Counted from the first letter of the stretch, positions 1 through 5,668 are shown. The stretch: 5,799 nucleotides of DNA from an uncultured Clostridia bacterium (GCA_947632745.1 CANRQH010000087.1:1-5799), one strand, 5' to 3'. Translations and numbers: made by a program. Notes: generated by a model not told the origin, from the sequence alone.

Positions 1-1145
1 CTACTATTTTGTTTATAATATATAAAATAATGTCAAAATTAAAAATAAAAGAATTTATAAAATATTTAGTTTTAATATTATTTGCAATAATAATGGAGCC
101 ATATTTTACAATCGACTATAACTGGGTAATTTTATTAATTTTGTCATTTATTATAAAATTAGAAATAAATCAAGGAAATGTAATTAAAGACATAAAACAA
201 GAAAATTCACTTAAAGAAATAAAACATAAAAGTTTGCTAAAATTAAATATAAAGCAAGATTTTATAATAGGTTTACTTGCAGGAATTGCAATTACAACAA
301 AACAAACCACAGGTTTATTAATTTCAATTTGTGTTATAGGATACAAATTACTTGAAATTAGAAAAAAAGAAGATTTTATAGAGTTTATAAAAATTGCATT
401 TGTTAGATTAGTAGGACGTATAATTCCAGTTTTAATAATGGTACTATTTTTGATTTGCAATGGGGCGTTAAACAGTTATATAGATTATTGTATTTTAGGA
501 ATATCAACATTTTCTAATAAAATTTCATACATAGAAAGATTAATAAAAAACAAAAACATAATAATTAAAATATTAAGTTTATTGCCAATTATAAATATTT
601 TATCTTTTATAATGTACTTAAAAAGCCAAGACAGAAATTTATTAATTTTATTTTGTTACAGTATAGTAAATTTATCTGTTGTTTACCCAATTTCAGATGA
701 AACACATTTTGTAATAGCAATTGTTCCAACAGTACTAAGTTTGGCATATTTAATAAATAAAATAAAAATAAATAAAAACATAGAAATTTGGCTTAAATAT
801 TTTTTAAGATGTATAATTTGTATAGTTTCTGTAGGTTGCATTTTATATTTTGGAGTAAAAATGAGGAGCCAAAATTTAAACATAGAATTAGAGCATTTTA
901 AATATTTACCAATGTCAAAAGAAGATATATCAGGAATAAAAGAAATAACAAATTATATAGAAGGTCAAAATACAAATGTATATATTTTGGATGCAACAGC
1001 AGCTTTATATATGATACCAATAAATAGATACAACAAAAATTATGACATGTTCAATAAAGGCAACTTAGGCTCAAAAGGGGAAGAACGGACAAATAGAAAA
1101 TCTAAAAAACGAGAAACAAAAAATAATTTTAATAAAAAAAGATGA
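1..1145 (+). CDS. Multi-pass membrane protein, probable GT-C (ArnT/PMT-like) glycosyltransferase; 5' end outside window, frameshifted near 3' end
   Basis: The frame is open back to the window edge, so the TTG at 9 is probably internal and the start lies upstream. Counting from that TTG, about eight hydrophobic segments are visible (roughly residues 18-35, 39-50, 85-113, 130-151, 187-204, 210-226, 232-249, 264-283). A soluble C-terminal region follows. The loop GIAITTKQTTG (92-102) resembles the TKQ loop I associate with bacterial GT-C transferases that use lipid-linked sugars at the membrane; PISDETH (227-233) also fits such a protein. This family call is from pattern memory, not a search. 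The C-terminal region YDMFNKGNLGSKGEE (345-359) is followed by a basic low-complexity tail (TNRKSKKRETKNNFNKKR) that looks like out-of-frame translation. The expected tail is in the +1 frame (1087-1245). Other membrane-protein families remain possible. Confidence 0.6.
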   Translation, partial: TILFIIYKIMSKLKIKEFIKYLVLILFAIIMEPYFTIDYNWVILLILSFIIKLEINQGNVIKDIKQENSLKEIKHKSLLKLNIKQDFIIGLLAGIAITTKQTTGLLISICVIGYKLLEIRKKEDFIEFIKIAFVRLVGRIIPVLIMVLFLICNGALNSYIDYCILGISTFSNKISYIERLIKNKNIIIKILSLLPIINILSFIMYLKSQDRNLLILFCYSIVNLSVVYPISDETHFVIAIVPTVLSLAYLINKIKINKNIEIWLKYFLRCIICIVSVGCILYFGVKMRSQNLNIELEHFKYLPMSKEDISGIKEITNYIEGQNTNVYILDATAALYMIPINRYNKNYDMFNKGNLGSKGEERTNRKSKKRETKNNFNKKR

Positions 1146-1245
1146 ATATTCTAGAAATTGGCAAAATCCTGAAAATGTTAGAAAATATATAAAAACTCAT
1201 ATGATGAAAGCTGGAGAGATAGGTGTATTTGATATATATGAGTAA
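1087..1245 (+). pseudogene. Displaced C-terminal tail of the upstream membrane protein (+1 frame)
   Basis: From 1087 the +1 frame reads GQIENLKNEKQKIILIKKDE, continues with a Trp-containing stretch (YSRNWQNPENV) and ends in EIGVFDIYE before TAA at 1243-1245. This is ordinary folded-protein sequence: a beta-strand-like IILI, an aromatic cluster and a helical segment. The upstream frame instead gives a Lys/Arg/Asn-rich tail to 1145. Removing one base at about 1086 (the C in GAA-GAA-C-GGA-CAA) joins the two as ...KGEEGQIENLK.... The corrected protein would be about 411 residues from the TTG at 9. The segment has no plausible start or ribosome binding site of its own. The cause may be a real mutation, an assembly or sequencing indel, or less likely programmed +1 frameshifting. 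Confidence 0.75.
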
Positions 1246-1251
1246 TTTAGT

Positions 1252-1281
1252 TTGAAAAATGTATCTTTAAGTGTGCATTAT
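1252..1281 (+). promoter_or_regulatory. Candidate sigma-A promoter for polA
   Basis: TTGAAA (1252-1257) and CATTAT (1276-1281) are separated by 18 nt in the 99-nt gap before polA. The -35 matches 5 of 6 consensus bases and the -10 only 4 of 6. In such A/T-rich DNA partial matches occur by chance, and there is no clear terminator before it, so readthrough from the membrane-protein gene is equally possible. Confidence 0.3.
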
Positions 1282-1308
1282 AGATGGAAGCAATAATGGA
1301 ATGGAAAT

Positions 1309-1320
1309 TTCTTATAAGAA
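1309..1320. repeat. 12-bp perfect palindrome upstream of polA
   Basis: TTCTTATAAGAA is its own reverse complement and lies just before the polA ribosome binding site. It could be an operator half-site pair, but it is short and A/T-only apart from two G/C pairs, so chance is a reasonable explanation. Confidence 0.25.
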
Positions 1321-1328
1321 TAAATAAT

Positions 1329-1336
1329 AGGGAGGA
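1329..1336 (+). promoter_or_regulatory. Ribosome binding site that fixes the polA TTG start
   Basis: AGGGAGGA is a near-complete anti-16S match, 8 nt before TTG at 1345. The first ATG (1384, codon 14) has no comparable site and would remove the nuclease Asp9. Confidence 0.85.
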
Positions 1337-1344
1337 ATTAGGTT

Positions 1345-4074
1345 TTGAGAAAAAAGCTATTATTAATAGATGGAAATAGTATTATGAATAGAGCATTTTA
1401 TGGAATAATGAGTAATAAAATGCTTGCAGCAAAAGATGGAAGATATACAAATGCTGTATATGGATTTTTAGCAGTATTGTTTAAAAATATAGAAGAAGTA
1501 AATCCTGACTATATGGCAGTATCATTTGATTTAAAAGGAAAAACTGCAAGACATGAAATGTATGAGCAATATAAAGCAAATCGTCATGGCATGCCAGATG
1601 AGCTTGCACAGCAAATGCCTATGGTAAAAGAAGTTTTAACAGCGATGAACATAGATATAGTTCAAAAAGAAGGATATGAAGGAGACGACATTTTAGGTAC
1701 TTTAAGTAAATATGGAGAGGCTCAAAACTTAGATGTATTTATACTTTCAGGAGATAGAGATACATTTCAATTAGCAACAAATAGAGTTACAATAAGAATA
1801 CCAAGAACTAAACAAGGAAAAACAGAAACAGAGGAATATGACAAAAAAGCAATAAAAAAAGAATATGGATTAGAGCCAAAAGATTTAATAGAGGTAAAAG
1901 GCTTGCAAGGAGATACATCTGATAATATACCAGGTGTTCCAGGAATAGGTCCTAAAACTGCAATAAGTCTTATACAAAAATACGGTACAATAGAAAATTT
2001 ATATAAAAAAATAGAAGCTGGAGAAGATGACCTAAAAGGAAAACAAAGAGAATCGATAGTAGAAAATAAGGAAATGGCACTACTTTCAAGAAAATTAGGA
2101 GAAATAAATGTAAATGTTCCAATAGATGATACTTTAGAAAACTTAAAGGTTGAAGAATGGGATAAGCCAAAAGTTTTAGAACTATTTAAAGAATGGAATT
2201 TTAAAAGATATATAGAAAGATTTAACTTAGAAGAAGTAGAAAATAGTGCTATACAATCTCAAAATAAAGATTTAGAAAATTTATTTAAAATAAATACAAA
2301 TACTGCATTAGAAGAAGTATTAACAATAATTCAAAAACAAAAGAAAATAATATATTACTGTGGTTTGGAAGAAAATCAAAATGAAGAATATATTATAAAG
2401 CAAGACATAAAATCAATATCAATATATAATGAAGAAAATAATGAAGTATATTATTTAAAAAATCAAGGGCCAGAATTTTATGAATTTTTAAAAAAAGTTT
2501 TTGAAGATGACAAAATAGAAAAAATAGGTTATGAACTTGGCAATATATATATAATTTTAAAGCAACAAGGAATAACTATGCAAAATCTAAAATATGATGT
2601 TGCAATAGCAAGTTATATAATTGATGTTGCAGACGGAAAATATCAAATAGACAAATTAATAGAACAATATTTAGACCTAAGTGTAAATGAATATTTAGAA
2701 AAAAATGGTGCAAAACAAGAAAACGTAGAACAAATTACATTATTTGAAAACAATGAAAATAGTATAGATGTTGATAAATATGAGATTTCATTTTATTCAT
2801 ACTGTATTTATAAATTAAGTGAAATTTTAACAAAAAAACTAAAAGAAATAAATGGAACAGAATTATTTCAAAATATTGATATGCCAATTGCAGAAGTTTT
2901 GGCAAATATGCAATGGAACGGGATGCATATTAAAGAAGAAGAATTAACAGAATATGGAAAAACTTTAAAAGAAGGATTAGACATTTTAACATCTGAAATA
3001 TACAATATAGCTGGAGAAGAATTTAACATAAATTCACCAAAACAATTAGGAGAAATATTATTTGAGAAATTAGGACTTCCTTTTAAGAAAAAAACAAAAA
3101 ATGGATATTCAACAGCAGAAGATGTATTAGAAAAATTAAGAGGGGAATCTCCAATAATAGAAAAAATATTAGAATACCGCCAACTTGCAAAATTAAATTC
3201 AACTTACGTAGAGGGAATGAGACCATACATTAATCCAAAAACTAAAAGAATACACTCATTCTTCCACCAAACAATAACAGCAACAGGAAGAATAAGCTCA
3301 ACAGAACCAAATCTTCAAAATATACCAACAAGAATAGATTTTGGTAAAAGGTTAAGAAAAGTATTTACACCAGAAAACGGAAAAATTTATATAGATGCAG
3401 ATTATTCTCAAATTGAATTAAGAGTATTAGCACATATGTCTGATGATAAACATATGATAGAAGCATTCAATAAAGGAGAAGACATACACAAACAAGCAGC
3501 TTCAAAAGTACTTCATAAACCGATAGAAGAAGTAACAAAAGAAGAAAGAAGTGATGCAAAAGCAGTAAATTTTGGAATAGTATATGGAATAAGTGATTAT
3601 GGATTATCTGAACAATTAGGAATAAGAAAAAGAGATGCTAGAGCATATATTGAGCAATATTTAGAAGAATATTCTGGAATAAAAAATTATATGGAGAACA
3701 TAGTAGAGCTTGCACAAAAAAGAGGATATGCTTCAACAATGTTTGAACGTAGAAGATATATAAAAGAACTATCATCAAATAACTACATGGTAAGAGAATT
3801 TGGAAAACGTGCTGCCATGAATACACCAATTCAAGGAACAGCAGCAGATATTATGAAAATAGCTATGATAAAGGTATATAATGAAATAAAGAGTAGAAAC
3901 CTTAAATCTAAAATAGTTCTTCAAGTACATGATGAAATGATGATAGAAGCACCAATTGAAGAAAAAGAAGAAATTAAACAAATCTTAAAACAAAGCATGG
4001 AATCTGCAGCTAATTTGAAAGTGCCATTAATTGCAGAAATATCAGAAGCTTCAAATTGGTATGACTGCAAGTGA
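1345..4074 (+). CDS. polA: DNA polymerase I, with 5'-3' nuclease and a degenerate proofreading domain
   Basis: Family A DNA polymerase of 909 aa, the usual length; it fills gaps and removes RNA primers during Okazaki-fragment maturation and repair. Residues 1-290 form the FEN-type 5'-3' nuclease: LLLIDGNS (Asp9), YEGDD (111-115), LSGDRDT (134-140), QGDTSDN (188-194) and helix-hairpin-helix GVPGIGPKTA. Residues about 310-500 occupy the 3'-5' exonuclease position but lack its acidic residues: no DTE motif, GYELGNIYIIL (395-405) where E. coli has an Asp, and YCIYKLSEIL where the last Asp should be. It therefore probably does not proofread, as in Bst and Taq enzymes. The polymerase core has TGRISSTEPNLQNIP (647-661), motif A DADYSQIELR (catalytic Asp686), O-helix RSDAKAVNFGIVYG (735-748; Lys739, Phe743, Tyr747) and motif C LQVHDE (Asp863). 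The TTG start is needed to keep Asp9. The TGA stop lies inside the left arm of a hairpin. Confidence 0.98.
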   Translation: MRKKLLLIDGNSIMNRAFYGIMSNKMLAAKDGRYTNAVYGFLAVLFKNIEEVNPDYMAVSFDLKGKTARHEMYEQYKANRHGMPDELAQQMPMVKEVLTAMNIDIVQKEGYEGDDILGTLSKYGEAQNLDVFILSGDRDTFQLATNRVTIRIPRTKQGKTETEEYDKKAIKKEYGLEPKDLIEVKGLQGDTSDNIPGVPGIGPKTAISLIQKYGTIENLYKKIEAGEDDLKGKQRESIVENKEMALLSRKLGEINVNVPIDDTLENLKVEEWDKPKVLELFKEWNFKRYIERFNLEEVENSAIQSQNKDLENLFKINTNTALEEVLTIIQKQKKIIYYCGLEENQNEEYIIKQDIKSISIYNEENNEVYYLKNQGPEFYEFLKKVFEDDKIEKIGYELGNIYIILKQQGITMQNLKYDVAIASYIIDVADGKYQIDKLIEQYLDLSVNEYLEKNGAKQENVEQITLFENNENSIDVDKYEISFYSYCIYKLSEILTKKLKEINGTELFQNIDMPIAEVLANMQWNGMHIKEEELTEYGKTLKEGLDILTSEIYNIAGEEFNINSPKQLGEILFEKLGLPFKKKTKNGYSTAEDVLEKLRGESPIIEKILEYRQLAKLNSTYVEGMRPYINPKTKRIHSFFHQTITATGRISSTEPNLQNIPTRIDFGKRLRKVFTPENGKIYIDADYSQIELRVLAHMSDDKHMIEAFNKGEDIHKQAASKVLHKPIEEVTKEERSDAKAVNFGIVYGISDYGLSEQLGIRKRDARAYIEQYLEEYSGIKNYMENIVELAQKRGYASTMFERRRYIKELSSNNYMVREFGKRAAMNTPIQGTAADIMKIAMIKVYNEIKSRNLKSKIVLQVHDEMMIEAPIEEKEEIKQILKQSMESAANLKVPLIAEISEASNWYDCK

Positions 4075-4110
4075 TGCTTTTGGGGACGGAGGAAAAAAGC
4101 ATCATCCGTC
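4071..4110 (+). repeat. Hairpin repeat unit A (GGGGAC loop) spanning the polA stop codon
   Basis: TGATGCTTTT (4072-4081) pairs fully with AAAAGCATCA (4095-4104), a 10-bp stem with a 13-nt loop starting GGGGACGGAGG. The stem contains the polA TGA. A second, mutually exclusive pairing exists: GACGGA (4085-4090, in the loop) with TCCGTC (4105-4110). No U-tract follows, so it is not an ordinary intrinsic terminator. It resembles a REP-type intergenic palindrome; that class assignment is inference. Confidence 0.7.
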
Positions 4111-4122
4111 TTTCCAAAAAAA

Positions 4123-4162
4123 GAGTGATGATTTGGGGGACTTAAGTAAAAAATCATCATTC
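4123..4162 (+). repeat. Hairpin repeat unit B (GGGGAC loop), tandem copy of unit A
   Basis: GAGTGATGATTT (4123-4134) pairs with AAATCATCATTC (4151-4162), 12 bp including one G-U, around a 16-nt loop beginning GGGGGAC and holding the palindrome ACTTAAGT (4140-4147). It shares GTGATG-N-TTT-GGGGAC and AAA-N-CATCAT with unit A at a 54-nt offset. The variable base is C:G in A and A:T in B, so pairing is kept. The sequence after the stem is purine-rich, not a U-tract. It ends 8 nt before the slt ribosome binding site. Confidence 0.7.
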
Positions 4163-4170
4163 AAAGAAGA

Positions 4171-4176
4171 AGGGAG
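4171..4176 (+). promoter_or_regulatory. Ribosome binding site for the slt-like gene
   Basis: AGGGAG lies 6 nt before the TTG at 4183. It supports the TTG start; there is no in-frame ATG before the catalytic region. Confidence 0.75.
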
Positions 4177-4182
4177 AAAAAA

Positions 4183-4746
4183 TTGATAAAATCACTTAAG
4201 AGATTAATTTTACTAGCGATATTAATAGCCATTGTTATATCGATTTACAATAATTTTGATTACATAAGAGATAAAATTTTAATAAAAATTTATAAATTAG
4301 ATTATTCAGAATATGTAGAGAAATATTCAAAAGAATATGATGTAGATAAATACTTAATATATGCAATAATAAAAGCAGAAAGCAATTTTAATAAAGAAGC
4401 GGTTTCAAATAAAGGAGCAAAAGGGCTTATGCAACTTATGGATTCAACAGCTGAGGAAGTTGCAAGTCAGATTAATATAAATTTAGATGAAGATGATATT
4501 TTAAATCCAAAAATAAATATAAATTTAGGAACAAAATATATATCAATATTAATACAAAAATATAACAATATAAATTTAGCACTAACTGCATATAATGCAG
4601 GAAGCGGAAATGTTGACAATTGGATAAATGAAGGAACATTAAAATCAGATGGTTCTGATATAGAAAAAGTTCCTTTTACAGAAACAAATAATTATGTAAG
4701 GAAAATTTTAAGGGATTATAAAATATATAATGCATTATACGATTAA
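4183..4746 (+). CDS. Membrane-anchored lytic transglycosylase (SLT domain)
   Basis: A 187-aa cell-wall enzyme that cleaves the MurNAc-GlcNAc bond of peptidoglycan non-hydrolytically, giving 1,6-anhydro-MurNAc ends. Residues 1-7 are basic (MIKSLKR), 8-22 form a single hydrophobic helix, and no signal-peptidase site or lipobox Cys is evident, so it is probably an N-terminally anchored outward-facing protein. The SLT (lysozyme-like) domain covers about 42-185: AIIKAESNFN with catalytic Glu66, GAKGLMQLM (78-86), NLGTKYI (114-120), ALTAYNAGSGNV (133-144) and PFTETNNYVRKI (164-175), all expected family motifs in order. The size matches the short Clostridia type rather than the large Slt70. It starts 108 nt after polA on the same strand, and a polA-coaE-slt order is common in Clostridia, so co-transcription with polA is likely. 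The stop directly abuts a 31-nt repeat. Confidence 0.93.
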   Translation: MIKSLKRLILLAILIAIVISIYNNFDYIRDKILIKIYKLDYSEYVEKYSKEYDVDKYLIYAIIKAESNFNKEAVSNKGAKGLMQLMDSTAEEVASQININLDEDDILNPKININLGTKYISILIQKYNNINLALTAYNAGSGNVDNWINEGTLKSDGSDIEKVPFTETNNYVRKILRDYKIYNALYD

Positions 4747-4808
4747 TGTACAAAAAAGAACCGGTCCATCTGGAACATGTCCCAAAAAGAACCGGTCCCT
4801 GTGGAACA
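4747..4808 (+). repeat. Two head-to-tail copies of a 31-nt unit (27/31 identical)
   Basis: Copy 1 is 4747-4777 and copy 2 is 4778-4808, with no spacer. Both run TGT-N-C-N-AAAAAGAACCGGTCC-N-T-N-TGGAACA; differences are only at unit positions 4, 6, 22 and 24. Each contains the palindrome ACCGGT, and the unit ends (TGTCCC and GGAACA in copy 2) are an imperfect inverted repeat. It is far more G+C-rich than its surroundings. Copy 1 begins at the base after the slt stop; copy 2 ends just before the next gene's ribosome binding site. It resembles REP-like repeats of the AAAAAGAACCG-TCCC type that I recall from Clostridia intergenic regions; that identity is from memory. Confidence 0.85.
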
Positions 4809-4809
4809 T

Positions 4810-4814
4810 AGGAG
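4810..4814 (+). promoter_or_regulatory. Ribosome binding site that fixes the start of the DUF4116 gene
   Basis: AGGAG is 8 nt before ATG at 4823. The upstream in-frame ATG at 4730 lies inside the slt coding region and has no such site. Confidence 0.8.
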
Positions 4815-4822
4815 TTGAAAAA

Positions 4823-5344
4823 ATGGAAGATATAGAAATTACAGAATTAAAAAAGAATAATGATAATAAAGAGTATGTAATAGATAAAGTTTCTAAAAAA
4901 GGAAAGCTTTTAGAATTTGTATCTGATAATTTAAAAGATGATGAAGATGTAGTGAAAAAAGCATTAGAAAATGATGGTGAGGCAATGGAGTTTGTAAGTG
5001 ATAGATTAAAAGATAATAAAGAAATGATGTTACTTGCAATAAAAAGTGCACCTTGGACTGCTTGTTATGCATCAGAAAGATTAAAATCTGATAAAGATGT
5101 AATTATGGAAAGTGTAAAAACATATGGTCAAACTTTATATTATGCAAGTGAAGAGCTTAGAGATGATTATGATGTTGTAAAAGCAGCTGTATCTAATAAA
5201 GGCCTAATTATAAAATATGCAAGTTACAGATTAAGAGATAATGAAGAAATAGCAAAAATTGCAATAAATCAAAATAAAATAGCCTCTCATTATATAAGTA
5301 AAAGATTAAAAGAAAATGAAGATATAAAGAAATTATTAGAATAA
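4823..5344 (+). CDS. DUF4116-type repeat protein, six 25-residue repeats
   Basis: A 173-aa cytoplasmic-looking protein with no signal peptide or membrane segment. After a short acidic lead (MEDIEITELKKNN) nearly the whole chain is six consecutive repeats with a strict 25-residue period, pattern A-V/I-x(3)-G-x(3)-Y/F-A/V-S-x-x-L-K/R-D-x-x-D/E-V/I-V. Examples are EFVSDNLKDDEDVV, EFVSDRLKDNKEMM, CYASERLKSDKDVI, YYASEELRDDYDVV and KYASYRLRDNEEIA. This matches the DUF4116 repeat as I remember it and predicts paired helices stacked into a solenoid, likely a protein-binding scaffold; no catalytic residues stand out. The biochemical function is unknown. The ATG at 4823 is chosen over an upstream in-frame ATG (4730) because the extra 31 codons would only translate the slt end and the 31-nt repeats. 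It lies 76 nt after slt on the same strand with no visible terminator between, then a strong terminator follows. Confidence 0.85.
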   Translation: MEDIEITELKKNNDNKEYVIDKVSKKGKLLEFVSDNLKDDEDVVKKALENDGEAMEFVSDRLKDNKEMMLLAIKSAPWTACYASERLKSDKDVIMESVKTYGQTLYYASEELRDDYDVVKAAVSNKGLIIKYASYRLRDNEEIAKIAINQNKIASHYISKRLKENEDIKKLLE

Positions 5345-5401
5345 ATTTAACACACTTTTTAATAGAAAAATGATAAAAAAAGAACATTATTTTAAAAATA
5401 A

Positions 5402-5435
5402 AAAAGTAGCAATTTATATTAAAATTGCTACTTTT
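5402..5435. terminator. Bidirectional intrinsic terminator between the DUF4116 gene and tRNA-Trp
   Basis: AAAAGTAGCAATTT (5402-5415) pairs perfectly with AAATTGCTACTTTT (5422-5435), a 14-bp stem with a 6-nt loop. TTTTATTTT runs through and after the right arm for + strand transcripts, and the left flank gives TTTTTATTTTT on the minus strand. It can stop both the DUF4116 transcript and the convergent tRNA transcript, whose CCA end is at 5440. Confidence 0.88.
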
Positions 5436-5439
5436 ATTT

Positions 5440-5514
5440 TGGCAGGGGTAGTAGGATTCGAACCCACACACTTGGTTTTGGAGACCAGTATGCTACCATT
5501 GACATCATACCCCT
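5440..5514 (-). tRNA. tRNA-Trp (anticodon CCA), CCA end encoded
   Basis: On the minus strand the acceptor AGGGGTA pairs with TACCCCT, followed by G73 and an encoded CCA (5440-5442). The anticodon loop is CTCCAAA (5477-5483 on +) with anticodon CCA at 5479-5481, reading UGG only. The T arm is GTGGG-TTCGAAT-CCTAC with one G-U. The D arm (ATGT/GCAT, with GG in the loop) carries one nucleotide more than the tRNA-Trp sequences I recall: either an 8-nt loop with a T-G closing pair or a bulged T. The anticodon stem CTGGT/ACCAA has a C-A mismatch at 27-43. Total length with CCA is 75 nt. It stands alone with its own promoter and terminator. Confidence 0.95.
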
Positions 5515-5531
5515 ATGAAATGTACTTATTT

Positions 5532-5560
5532 ATAATAGCACAAAAAAGTGAATTTGACAA
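5532..5560 (-). promoter_or_regulatory. Sigma-A promoter of tRNA-Trp
   Basis: On the minus strand TTGTCA (5555-5560) and TATTAT (5532-5537) are exactly 17 nt apart, each one base from consensus. The predicted start is about 7 nt downstream, near 5525, giving a roughly 11-nt 5' leader before the tRNA. Confidence 0.72.
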
Positions 5561-5668
5561 TAGCTTTATAAAAAAATTTTAACAAGCTTTATAAAAACTT
5601 TTAGCAAAACATTGTAAATTTAATAAAAAAAATAATAAAATAAAAATTTATATAACAATAGTAAACAA

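Noticed and set aside
170..883. Two minus-strand reading frames (170-460 and 683-883) inside the membrane-protein gene
   Set aside because: They oppose a long open frame with clear membrane-protein character and have no initiation signals.
1970..2170. 66-codon minus-strand reading frame inside polA
   Set aside because: It is a shadow of the polA nuclease region, leucine/phenylalanine-rich as expected from antisense of Lys/Glu codons, with no ribosome binding site.
4071..4104. An H-type pseudoknot combining both pairings of hairpin unit A
   Set aside because: There are no nucleotides between the two 3' arms to cross a 10-bp stem, so the full pseudoknot is sterically unlikely; alternative folds are more reasonable.
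3638..4160. Three overlapping minus-strand reading frames over the polA 3' end and the polA-slt gap
   Set aside because: They are antisense to strongly conserved polymerase motifs and overlap one another. The last one also crosses the hairpin repeats. No family resemblance.
4071..4162. The two hairpins as intrinsic terminators of polA
   Set aside because: Neither stem is followed by a U-tract (TCCGTCTTTCC and AAAGAAGAAGGG follow), so they do not meet the usual definition.
4747..4808. A CRISPR remnant
   Set aside because: The two 31-nt copies touch with no spacer, and no cas gene is visible.
5208..5471. 87-codon minus-strand reading frame across the DUF4116 gene end, terminator and tRNA
   Set aside because: It runs through a terminator and a tRNA 3' end; the composition is typical antisense of A/T-rich coding sequence.
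5370..5582. A 70-codon + strand reading frame containing GVVGFEPTHLVLETSMLPL
   Set aside because: It is the antisense of tRNA-Trp plus the terminator. VGFEPT-type peptides are a well-known artefact of translating the opposite strand of tRNA genes.
5554..5586. A + strand promoter starting at TTGACA (5554-5559)
   Set aside because: There is no acceptable -10 at 16-18 nt and no + strand gene follows. The same bases are better explained by the minus-strand tRNA promoter.
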